Positions 34,294 through 41,577 of a DNA stretch of 42,511 nucleotides are shown piece by piece. Within the stretch, counting starts at the first letter, position 1. Each line of letters starts with the position of its first letter. Where the stretch lies: positions 1 to 42,511 of the forward strand of contig NZ_LMUK01000017.1 in assembly GCF_009766005.1 (NCBI RefSeq), given 5' to 3'. Position numbers and translations under genes: made by a program. The stretch comes from Bradyrhizobium sp. S69. GTDB lineage: Bacteria; Pseudomonadota; Alphaproteobacteria; Rhizobiales; Xanthobacteraceae. A model generated the notes under the pieces. It had not been told where the DNA came from, did not search any database, and saw only the letters and a program-made list of their open reading frames with translations.

Positions 34294-34935
34294 TTATTTC
34301 TTGGCCGGATCCGCGCTTGAAACGTTCTGGATCGCGCTGCCCAGGTCGAACAGACGCTTTTCGATCTGGACCGGCACGTCGCACACATAGGATGTCGACT
34401 TCCGCCGATCCTCGAAGATCCGCGTCTGCCACGCCAGTCGGCTGACGAGGTCCTCGGTCTGGGCCTGATCGGCGCTGGCTTTGTCCTGCATGTCCCGCAG
34501 CTTCTGGGCTTCCGCACGGATGTCGTCGGCGGCAGCCTTCTGCTTGCGGGAAAAGCGCTCGATGCCGTTCATCACCTCGTCGCGCTGCGCGTTGAGCGTC
34601 GAATATAGTTCGGCGAAAAGCTTCTTTGCCTTGTCCTGCTTTTCCGTATCGGTTCCGACCAGGTAATCCGCGATCAATTTCCTGGCGTCGTCGATCGGCG
34701 TGCGGCGGGCAGCCAACCTCGTCACCAGGTCGGCTTCCTTGGGGTCGGCCGGCTTGGTGTCGATGCCCTCGATCGAAGGGCCGTTCCACACGCTTGCGAC
34801 GGCAATTCCCGGGACCTTCAGCTGCTGGCATGGCCAGTCCGGGTAACGCGGGTCCAATGCGCGGGAAGGCTGCGCCCAGCACGCCGTCATCGCCACCACG
34901 GCGCAGAGACTTACATCGCGTATCGAAAGGCTCAT
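34294..34935 (-). CDS. Exported coiled-coil protein of unknown function
   Basis: A 213-residue protein with a signal peptide (to about A26). The mature start DPRYPDWPCQQLKVPGI has a Trp-Pro-Cys, and the middle (about 85-175) is Lys/Glu/Gln/Ala-rich and predicted to be helical coiled coil. A second Cys lies in SYVCDVPVQIEKRLFDLG. The two cysteines could form a disulfide. I do not recognise a named family. It converges on the CxxxCW gene with a 27-base gap and is flanked upstream by a family A repeat. Confidence 0.7.
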   Translation of the reverse strand: MSLSIRDVSLCAVVAMTACWAQPSRALDPRYPDWPCQQLKVPGIAVASVWNGPSIEGIDTKPADPKEADLVTRLAARRTPIDDARKLIADYLVGTDTEKQDKAKKLFAELYSTLNAQRDEVMNGIERFSRKQKAAADDIRAEAQKLRDMQDKASADQAQTEDLVSRLAWQTRIFEDRRKSTSYVCDVPVQIEKRLFDLGSAIQNVSSADPAKK

Positions 34936-34959
34936 GCCGCGCCTCCTCTGGGGCCTTTT

Positions 34960-35092
34960 CCGTTCTGATTGAATCAGAACGGGGCTCTCGTCTTTTGTTT
35001 TGACGCGTTTTCTTCACGCGAGCCGGAGCCCACTGAGCCTATCATCGGGCGCGCGTTCGCGCGACCCGTTGGCTCGAAAACGCTTTAGCCTA
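34960..35092 (+). repeat. Dispersed repeat, family A (inverted copy 2)
   Basis: It starts with CCGTTCTGATT-G-AATCAGAACGG (34960-34982), then TTTTGACGCGTTTTCTTCACGC, then ATCATCGGGCGCGCG...CGACCCGTTGGCTCGAAAACGC. It mirrors the copy at 33588-33717. A shorter relative without the insert follows the hairpin at 22005. It fills the gap between two minus-strand genes. Confidence 0.7.
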
Positions 35093-36022
35093 TTTCTGTT
35101 GCAACGCCTTCATCATCGCGTCGCCCAGCACGATCGGTTCGCGCGGCGGCAGGAAGCTGACGCCCGCCGCTTCCGCAAGCTTGGCCACGGTTCCGTCGGA
35201 CTGCAACGCGGACAACGCCGTGTTGACCTCGGCCAACAGAGCCGGGCTACTCGCCAAACCGACATAGCCGCGATTGACACCGATTGGATAGAAATAACCG
35301 GAGGCCGTCAATTTGGTGTCCGTGTGGGTGGCGCGATAGGCGTCCAATCTGCGTAGATCGAGCAAACTCGCGTCGAGGTCACCGCGCTCAAGCGTGCCTA
35401 ACAGATCGTCGCGGGTTGGAACCAGATGCGTGATGTTGTCGATCAGCCTGCCTTTATCGAAGGTCATCAACAGCGCGTCGGCCAACGTCCCGCTTTCCAC
35501 GCCAATGCGTAGCCCCGCGAGATCGCCGATACCGCTGATGTGCCGCTCTGCCGCCTTGGGCCCCAGCACGACAGTCAGCGCCGAATAGATATATGGATCG
35601 GTCGGCGTCAGCACACCGAGCGGCACACGGCGCCGGTGGTCCGGGCCGGTGGCACCTTCGAAATCCGGCAGCTTCGCGGTCTTGAGGCCCGGCACGACCA
35701 GGGAATCCGTGGTCAGGGCATAACCGCCGACAAGGGAGCAGCGGCCGTCCGAGAGCAGCGCGTTGGTTTCCAGCGCCGGCGACGAATCTTCGTCGAGCTT
35801 GCTTTCGAACCACTGGATTTCCAGCGACCGGCCGAGTCGCTGCGCGACCGCCTGCGCCAGCGCGACATCGAAGCCGCTGGCCGGCTTGCCGCGATGATGC
35901 ACCGACAGCGGCGGCAGATCTTCGTCGAGGCAAACCCGCAGCGCGTCCGCGGCGGCAATCGCCGGCATCGCGGCCATCGTCATCAAGGCAACAGCTGCTG
36001 CTGCATACGACCGGATTCTCAT
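35090..36022 (-). CDS. Periplasmic family 3 binding protein, MoxJ-like, of the second PQQ dehydrogenase operon
   Basis: A 310-residue protein with a signal peptide (to about A25). The mature start DALRVCLDEDLPPLSVHHRGKPASGFDVALAQAVAQRLG is a type II binding fold. RCSLVGGYALT and GLRIGVESGTLADALL follow. AGGA precedes the ATG at 36022, and that ATG overlaps the stop of the upstream cytochrome gene (ATGA), so the two are translationally coupled. By position (dehydrogenase, cytochrome, binding protein) it is the XoxJ equivalent of the second PQQ dehydrogenase. It is more diverged from MoxJ than the protein at 32628. Confidence 0.82.
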   Translation of the reverse strand: MRIRSYAAAAVALMTMAAMPAIAAADALRVCLDEDLPPLSVHHRGKPASGFDVALAQAVAQRLGRSLEIQWFESKLDEDSSPALETNALLSDGRCSLVGGYALTTDSLVVPGLKTAKLPDFEGATGPDHRRRVPLGVLTPTDPYIYSALTVVLGPKAAERHISGIGDLAGLRIGVESGTLADALLMTFDKGRLIDNITHLVPTRDDLLGTLERGDLDASLLDLRRLDAYRATHTDTKLTASGYFYPIGVNRGYVGLASSPALLAEVNTALSALQSDGTVAKLAEAAGVSFLPPREPIVLGDAMMKALQQK

Positions 36023-36375
36023 GGCTTCCTTTGGCTCGAAACGTAGGCCCATAGCGCACCGATCTGGTCGTCATCCAACAGGTCGCCCCAGGGTGGCATC
36101 TTGCCATTCTTGCCGTTCTTCACCGTGGTGAAGAAGCGTGTCTTGTCGTCGGGAAATCTACGCAGGTCGGGCGTGATCGTGCCGGCGTTCAGCATGCCGG
36201 GGCCATGGCAATGCGAGCACTTCTCGGCATAGGTCATTTTGCCGTGGTCGATCAGTGCCTGATCGCCGCCGTCCCCAGTCGCAGCAACTTGCGTCGCAGT
36301 CTGCGCATTTGCCGTCGCTATCGTTGCGACGGCGGCGAAATACGCCGCCGCCCAGTTGAAAGGTCGCTTGATCAC
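36019..36375 (-). CDS. Cytochrome c of the second PQQ dehydrogenase operon
   Basis: A small c-type cytochrome, 118 residues, with a signal peptide (WAAAYFAAVATIATANA). The heme motif is CSHCH (C53, C56, H57) and the likely axial Met is in GKMPPWG. The GTG at 36375 was preferred: it starts 11 bases after the dehydrogenase stop, has AGG upstream and gives a short n-region. An ATG at 36417 would overlap the dehydrogenase gene. It is probably the direct electron acceptor of that dehydrogenase. Confidence 0.82.
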   Translation of the reverse strand: MIKRPFNWAAAYFAAVATIATANAQTATQVAATGDGGDQALIDHGKMTYAEKCSHCHGPGMLNAGTITPDLRRFPDDKTRFFTTVKNGKNGKMPPWGDLLDDDQIGALWAYVSSQRKP

Positions 36376-36386
36376 TCGCGCGCTAC

Positions 36387-38060
36387 CTATTGCGATTTCT
36401 TCACGGCGAAGAGCCACAACGATCCGCCGGTCGGTATCTGAGCGAGGCGCTCGTCACCGGAGAACAGCGAGTAGACACCGCCATAGCCGCTGGTCACCGC
36501 GACATATTGGACGCCGTCCTGCTCCCACGTCACCGGCTGACCTTCGATGCCGGAGCCGGTCTGGAACTGCCACAGCTTCTTGCCGTCGTTGGCGTCGAAT
36601 GCCTCGAACTCGCCGGTCAACTGACCGGAGAACACGACGCCGCCCGCGGTCGACAGCACGCCCGAGAAGCGCGGGATATCGCTTGGCGCTTCCCACTTGG
36701 CTTTGCCGGTCATGGGATCGATCGCCGTGAGATGGCCGCGCGGTCCGGTACCCCACTCCCAAACGTCCGTCAGATCCATGCCGACATACCATTCGCCGGC
36801 CTTGTAGGTTGCCGGCTCGGTCTTGTAGTGACCGCCGAAGGCAAGCGTATTGGCGTAAGCCAAGCCGGTCTGCGGATTATAGGACATCGGCTCCCAGTTC
36901 TTGCCGCCGAGGATCGAAGGATACACCACCACCTTCTTGCCCTCGCGCGCGTCTTTCGTGACATCCGTCTCGACCGGGCGCCCCGTCTTCATGTCGATGC
37001 TGGAAGCCCAATTCACCTTCACATAGGGATTGGCGGCGAGCAGCTTGCCGTTGGTCCGGTCGAGCACATAGAAGAAGCCGTTACGATTGGCGTCCATCAG
37101 CACCTTGGTCGGCTTGCCGTCGATATTGATGTCGGCCAGCACCATCTCGGCCACGGCATCATAGTCGAACGGATTGTTCGGCGAGAACTGATAGTGCCAT
37201 TTGATCTTGCCGGTCTTGGCATCGAGCGCGAGTACCGAACAGGTGTAGAGATTGTCGCCCGGACGTCCCGCGGCGTTGAAGGGCCCCGGGTTGCCGACGC
37301 CCCAATAGACCGTATTCAATTCGGGGTCGTAAGAACCGGTGATCCAGGTCGATCCACCGCCGAATTTCCAGGTGTCGCCCTTCCAGGTGTCGCCGCCCGG
37401 TTCATCCGGGTTCGGAACCGTGTAGGTGCGCCACAGATGCTTGCCGGTTGCCGGATCCCATCCGTCGATGAAATCACGGGTGCCGAACTCTGCGCCGGAG
37501 ACCCCGGTCAGCACGACGCCGTCGGCGACCAGAGGCGCCATCGTCATCGAATAGCCTTCCTTAATATCGGCGGCCTTCTCACGCCACAATTCCTTGCCGG
37601 TCTTGGCATCCAGCGCGATGACATTGGCGTCGAGCGTGGTGCGGAACAGCTTGCCGTCGAGAATCGCGACGCCACGATTGATGATGCCGCAGCAAACGAT
37701 ACGCGGGGTCTCCGGCGGATACTCGACCTTGGTCTTCCAGATCTGTTTTCCGGTCTTTACATCGACCGCCATCGTGGCGCTGTTGCTGCTGACGTAGATG
37801 ACGCCCTGGTAGATGATCGGCTGCGATTCCTCGCTGCGGTCGTCGGCAAGACTGTAATTCCAGACCGGAACAAGGTTCTTGACGGTTTCCTTGTTGATCT
37901 GGGTCAGCGGGCTGAACCGCTGCAAATTATATCCCATGCCGTAATTGAGGACGTTCGACGTGTCGGTCGCACCCTTGACGAGTTGATCGGCCGTCTGCGC
38001 ACGCACGCCAATCGGCGCGAGCACCATCGCCAGGCCAGCGGCCAGCGCTATACCTTTCAT
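36387..38060 (-). CDS. Second PQQ-dependent alcohol dehydrogenase, predicted lanthanide type
   Basis: A 557-residue periplasmic quinoprotein without a heme domain. It has a signal peptide (to about A21), the vicinal disulfide C123-C124 (IVCCGIINRG), metal ligands E191 (GAEFG) and N257 (GVGNPG), and D299 with the extra D301 in NNPFDYDAVAE. The second Asp marks lanthanide enzymes such as XoxF, ExaF and PedH. The protein differs from XoxF through the active-site region (NNPFDYD versus HDEWDFD) and is shorter, so a different alcohol such as ethanol is possible. It heads an operon with a cytochrome c and a MoxJ-like protein. Upstream lie tandem palindromes and TTCCCGA repeats. Confidence 0.92.
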   Translation of the reverse strand: MKGIALAAGLAMVLAPIGVRAQTADQLVKGATDTSNVLNYGMGYNLQRFSPLTQINKETVKNLVPVWNYSLADDRSEESQPIIYQGVIYVSSNSATMAVDVKTGKQIWKTKVEYPPETPRIVCCGIINRGVAILDGKLFRTTLDANVIALDAKTGKELWREKAADIKEGYSMTMAPLVADGVVLTGVSGAEFGTRDFIDGWDPATGKHLWRTYTVPNPDEPGGDTWKGDTWKFGGGSTWITGSYDPELNTVYWGVGNPGPFNAAGRPGDNLYTCSVLALDAKTGKIKWHYQFSPNNPFDYDAVAEMVLADINIDGKPTKVLMDANRNGFFYVLDRTNGKLLAANPYVKVNWASSIDMKTGRPVETDVTKDAREGKKVVVYPSILGGKNWEPMSYNPQTGLAYANTLAFGGHYKTEPATYKAGEWYVGMDLTDVWEWGTGPRGHLTAIDPMTGKAKWEAPSDIPRFSGVLSTAGGVVFSGQLTGEFEAFDANDGKKLWQFQTGSGIEGQPVTWEQDGVQYVAVTSGYGGVYSLFSGDERLAQIPTGGSLWLFAVKKSQ

Positions 38061-38104
38061 TTATCCCTCCCAATGAACTCTCGCGCATTTTTGCGCTGTA
38101 TGTC

Positions 38105-38155
38105 TTCCCGAACGAAGTCAGTAAACTTCCCGAGAGCAGCTAACAATCTTCCCGA
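38105..38155. promoter_or_regulatory. Three TTCCCGA direct repeats at 22-base spacing
   Basis: TTCCCGA starts at 38105, 38127 and 38149, exactly 22 bases apart, or about two helical turns. They lie 45-95 bases upstream of the second PQQ dehydrogenase start, where an activator would bind. The middle copy, AAACTTCCCGAGAG, matches AAACTTGCCCGAGAG before xoxF. Confidence 0.55.
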
Positions 38156-38186
38156 AAAATGAACCCGTCAATCGAAAAGAGGTATT

Positions 38187-38226
38187 GCTGCAACGCAGTT
38201 ACAGCGGCTGCAACGCGGTTGCAGCG
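38187..38226. promoter_or_regulatory. Tandem 20-base palindromic units
   Basis: Unit 1 is GCTGCAACGCAGTTACAGCG (38187-38206) and unit 2 is GCTGCAACGCGGTTGCAGCG (38207-38226). Unit 2 holds a perfect 8-3-8 palindrome (GCTGCAAC-GCG-GTTGCAGC); unit 1 differs at two bases. This looks like a double operator. Confidence 0.55.
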
Positions 38227-38349
38227 GCGATTCTCGCGCAGCGGAATTTGCTCCGACGATCAAGAAGACAACCGGTGCGCGAATCCTGCTTGCTGAATTT
38301 GCGGGAGAGACGTTTGCGCCGCGCTCGAACTTCGGTCCGATCCAAACGA

Positions 38350-38376
38350 TTTGGCCGCTCCTTAGGAGCGGCCAAA
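38350..38376 (-). terminator. Hairpin after the third PQQ dehydrogenase
   Basis: The perfect 12-base arms TTTGGCCGCTCC (38350-38361) and GGAGCGGCCAAA (38365-38376) enclose TTA, 34 bases after the stop of the gene ending at 38411. No long T-run follows, so termination is likely but not certain. Confidence 0.55.
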
Positions 38377-38410
38377 CCTTGAGTACGACGAGCGGATGCG
38401 GATGCTGTGC

Positions 38411-40138
38411 TTACTTCTTGACGGCGAACACCCAGACGACACCGCCCTGGGGCACATTACTTTCGATGCCGATATTATCTCCCGCCAGCGCATCCTGGAT
38501 GCGTTGCGCATCGACGCCCCAGCCGGACTGCACCGCGATATATTCGGTGCCGTCCACCTCATAGGCCATCGGCATGCCCATGATGCCGGAGTTGGTCTTC
38601 TGCTCCCACAGCACTTCGCCGGTCTTGGCATCGAACGCCCGGAACATCCGGTCATTGGTGCCGCCGGCAAAAACCAGGTCGCCCGCGGTTGCCGTCACCG
38701 AACCAAACAGCTGCGACTTGGCGAAGTTATGCGACCAGGCCTTCTTGCCGGTGGCCGGATCCCACGCTTGCAGTTCGCCATAATGATCGGCGCCGGGCAC
38801 CACCGACAGACCGATATCTTCCGGCTTGGTGCCGAGCCAGAGCTGACCGGGAACCAACGGCACCTTCTCGCCGGTAAAGCCGCCGCAGAAATTGTCGTTG
38901 GCGGGAACGTAGACCAGCTTGGTGTTCTGACTGTAGGCCGCCGACGGCCAATCCTTGCCGCCCCACAATGACGGACAGAACTCGACCCGCTTGCCCAGCG
39001 TCGGCTTGTGATCGGGATCGACGATCGGCCTGCCGGTTTCCGCCTCGATGCCTTTCCAGACATTGGTCTTCACGAACGGCCAGCCGGCGACGTAGTTGAT
39101 GGCATCCGGCTTGCGCTCCAGCACCCAGAAGATCGCATCACGTCCTGGATGGATCAGGCTCTTGAACGAGCGGCCGTCCCGTTGCAGGTCCACCAGCATC
39201 GGCGCGTCCACCTCGTCCCAATCCCATGAATCGTTCTGGTGGTACTGATGGAAAGCCTTGATCTTGCCGGTATCGGGATCGAGCCCAAGCACCGAACTGG
39301 TGTAGAGATTGTCACCAGGGTGATTGGCGCCAGGCCACGGTGCGGCATTGCCGGTGCCCCAATAAATCGTCTTGGTGTCCTTGTCGTAGGTGCCGGTCAT
39401 CCAGGCGGGGCCGCCGCCGGATTTCCAGTCGTCGCCGCTCCAGGTGTCGTGGCCGGGCTCGCCCTCGCCGGGAATGGTGAAGGTGCGCCACAATTCCTTG
39501 CCGTCATTGGCATCGAACGCGACGATATAACCCCGCACACCGAATTCGCCGCCGGAACCGCCGACGACAACCTTGCCGTCAACCACCATCGGCATCAGGG
39601 TCATGTACTGACCCTTCTTGTAGTCCTGGACTTTCTTGTCCCAGACCACCTTGCCGGTCTTGGCATCGAGCGCGACGACATGATCGTCGGTCGTGGCCAG
39701 ATACAGCTTGTCCTGCCACAAGCCGACGCCGCGGCTGGTCGGATGCAGTTGAAAGAGATCGTCGGGAAGCTGGCGTTTGTAGCGCCAGTACTCATCGCCG
39801 GTTTTGGCGTTGAGGGCGATCACCTGTCCCATCGGGGTCGCGACGAACATCACGCCGTTGTTGACGATCGGAGGCGCTTCGTGGCCCTCATTGACGCCGG
39901 TGGAGAAGGTCCACACCGGTGTCAGGTTTTTGACGTTCGAGGTATTGATCTGGTCGAGCGGGCTGTAGCCCTGCCCATCATAGGTCCGGCGATACAACAT
40001 CCAGTTGCCGGGTTCGGGATTTTGCAGACGGGCATCGGTCACCGGACTGTAATTTTCGATCGGACCGGCGAAGGCTGCTGGTGCGACAAGGCATGAGAAC
40101 GCGACAAAGCTCGACAATAGCCACTGCTTCTTGGTCAT
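38411..40138 (-). CDS. Third PQQ-dependent dehydrogenase, lanthanide-type Asp but no vicinal disulfide
   Basis: A 575-residue periplasmic quinoprotein with a signal peptide (to about A24) and propeller repeats. Metal ligands E198 (GGEFG) and N264 (GTGNA) are present, and D306 is followed by D308 in NDSWDWDEVD, again the lanthanide pattern. The adjacent Cys-Cys pair found in XoxF (MCCDTVNRG) is absent; the aligned stretch is FQLHPTSRG (about 129-137). That disulfide is near-universal in PQQ alcohol dehydrogenases, so this is a divergent member with unknown substrate. The ATG at 40138 has GGAAGG upstream and fits the signal peptide. A Rieske protein gene lies directly upstream. Confidence 0.9.
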   Translation of the reverse strand: MTKKQWLLSSFVAFSCLVAPAAFAGPIENYSPVTDARLQNPEPGNWMLYRRTYDGQGYSPLDQINTSNVKNLTPVWTFSTGVNEGHEAPPIVNNGVMFVATPMGQVIALNAKTGDEYWRYKRQLPDDLFQLHPTSRGVGLWQDKLYLATTDDHVVALDAKTGKVVWDKKVQDYKKGQYMTLMPMVVDGKVVVGGSGGEFGVRGYIVAFDANDGKELWRTFTIPGEGEPGHDTWSGDDWKSGGGPAWMTGTYDKDTKTIYWGTGNAAPWPGANHPGDNLYTSSVLGLDPDTGKIKAFHQYHQNDSWDWDEVDAPMLVDLQRDGRSFKSLIHPGRDAIFWVLERKPDAINYVAGWPFVKTNVWKGIEAETGRPIVDPDHKPTLGKRVEFCPSLWGGKDWPSAAYSQNTKLVYVPANDNFCGGFTGEKVPLVPGQLWLGTKPEDIGLSVVPGADHYGELQAWDPATGKKAWSHNFAKSQLFGSVTATAGDLVFAGGTNDRMFRAFDAKTGEVLWEQKTNSGIMGMPMAYEVDGTEYIAVQSGWGVDAQRIQDALAGDNIGIESNVPQGGVVWVFAVKK

Positions 40139-40218
40139 GGACGCTACCTTCCTGTTTTGTTTCTTCACCCACTTGATTTTTTTTATTTGTGTTGAAGCTC
40201 AATGCGACGGCGCCACCG

Positions 40219-40872
40219 TCAACCTGCCTGCTGAGCACCAACCTTTCCGATAAATGTTGCGGCGACGGTCAGCGAGCCGTCGGCGATCGCCAGTGGAAGC
40301 GCCGCGAGACGCCGCGGCGCCGGCCCGAACACGACTTCCGCACCGTGCCGCGGATCATATTCGGAATTGTGACAAACGCATTTAAAGACATCCTTGTCGC
40401 CGCCGTCCTGCTTTACCCAGGCCGTGACGGGACATCCCGCATGCGCACAAATGGCCGAATAGGCGACAATACCGTCGGCCGCGTGCGCGCGCGTCTCGTC
40501 ATCGAGTTCGGCAGGATCGAGCCTGATGATGAGAACCTCGTTCAACCGTGAACCCTTGCGGACCACCGATGTTTTCGGATCCTTCGGCCAGGCATGCACC
40601 GGCGGCCCCCCGAGCTTCAGGTCGCCCGGCTTGATGACTTCCCCGGCATGATCGCCTTCGGTGAAAACCAGCAGGTCGGCCTTTTGCGGCCGCTCGTCAC
40701 TGCCGGGCTGATCGTCATCCGCGGAAGCGACCGAGGACGTCGCCAGGCACGCACCGGTCGCGAGCGCCGTCAGGATCAGCGCACGCCGCGTCTGGCACGG
40801 GCACGGCGACGCCTCGTGTTCTGCGACGACACCCTCAACCGATGTTGCACCACCCTGCCCGCGCTCAGCCAT
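40219..40872 (-). CDS. Rieske [2Fe-2S] protein paired with a PQQ dehydrogenase
   Basis: A 217-residue exported iron-sulfur protein. The cluster ligands are C142 and H144 (CAHAGC) and C165 and H168 (CVCH), with C147 and C167 as the usual disulfide pair. The N-terminus has a twin-arginine motif (TRRALILTALATGA), as expected for a folded Rieske protein. It resembles cytochrome bc1 Rieske subunits, yet no cytochrome b or c1 genes are near. It lies 80 bases upstream of the third PQQ dehydrogenase on the same strand, so it may be a dedicated electron acceptor or link for it; that is inference. Confidence 0.87.
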   Translation of the reverse strand: MAERGQGGATSVEGVVAEHEASPCPCQTRRALILTALATGACLATSSVASADDDQPGSDERPQKADLLVFTEGDHAGEVIKPGDLKLGGPPVHAWPKDPKTSVVRKGSRLNEVLIIRLDPAELDDETRAHAADGIVAYSAICAHAGCPVTAWVKQDGGDKDVFKCVCHNSEYDPRHGAEVVFGPAPRRLAALPLAIADGSLTVAATFIGKVGAQQAG

Positions 40873-41577
40873 GACACAAGTTCAGCGCCGCAACTGGGCC
40901 AAAAAGAGGGCAGCGAGCGCCGCGTGCATTTTGAATCATATGCTTTCCTTTTTTCTTTTCTGACGCCAACGCCGTTCGCTCGTATCATCCTATCCCGGCG
41001 CCGCGCAACCTGTTCGCGCGCGTTTCGCGGATTAGCTGAGTTGCTCCAGAATTTGTGCGGCGCGTTATGGCGAGGCGAGAAACACACGCCGCAATGCGGA
41101 TTCACAAAATATTTTTCTCGCCACTGCGTAAGGAATTCTGACCGAACGAGGATAGGACGTCGCATGGTGAATTCGACTGATCGCCGTGTTCCGATGGCGT
41201 CGCCACATCCATCGCCTGTTCGATACACCTCACGAAGGACATCAGGGCGTAACCTCCGCCGCTTTCGTTGTCGGTGGATGGCGGATTACGCCTTCGGCTC
41301 CAATCCGCCCTACGCGTCGCGCCGGGTCGCCGCGGCTCCCACCAAAAATATCGAAAACAACCCCATGCACAGTAGCCGGCGGCCGCCGCGACCGACCGTT
41401 TGGACCGAAAACTTGACACGTCGGGCAAATCAGCGGCACAATTTCATCATCCCTAAATCCGCTAAACGACCACGGGCACTGAAGGGCGCACGCAGGCGAC
41501 GGCTCGTCGCTTGCGCACGGGTGCAGAAATCGCGAAAATCCAGGCTGATTCAGAAGTTGCCAGGGAATCCCACACAG
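40873..41577. other. Long intergenic region before the nitroreductase gene
   Basis: No convincing gene is seen in 705 bases; long open frames here are shadows with unusual composition. It includes a hairpin with arms GGCGGATT (41280-41287) and AATCCGCC (41302-41309), a widely seen intergenic repeat type. The promoters of the Rieske and nitroreductase genes should lie at its two ends. Confidence 0.5.
41280..41309. repeat. GGCGGATT-type intergenic hairpin
   Basis: The arms GGCGGATT and AATCCGCC enclose ACGCCTTCGGCTCC. The same type of short repeat is scattered in many proteobacterial genomes. Confidence 0.5.

Larger units (their letters stand above)
38061..38410. other. Promoter region of the second PQQ dehydrogenase
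   Basis: There is no gene in this 350-base stretch. It holds three TTCCCG direct repeats at 22-base spacing (38105, 38127, 38149), two tandem 20-base palindromic units (38187-38226), and a strong hairpin near the third dehydrogenase stop (38350-38376). The density of ordered motifs suggests tight regulation. Confidence 0.55.

Noticed and set aside
35090..36022. MoxJ-like protein taken as part of an amino-acid ABC transporter
   Set aside because: No permease or ATPase adjoins; it is translationally coupled to a cytochrome c and a PQQ dehydrogenase.
36390..38162. 590-codon open frame opposite the second PQQ dehydrogenase
   Set aside because: Antisense shadow with no recognisable domain and no ribosome-binding site; the minus strand is clearly coding.
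40594..41577. Upstream extension of the nitroreductase frame to 553 codons
   Set aside because: It overlaps the Rieske gene antisense and is Arg-rich with no domain; the family N-terminus is at 41578.
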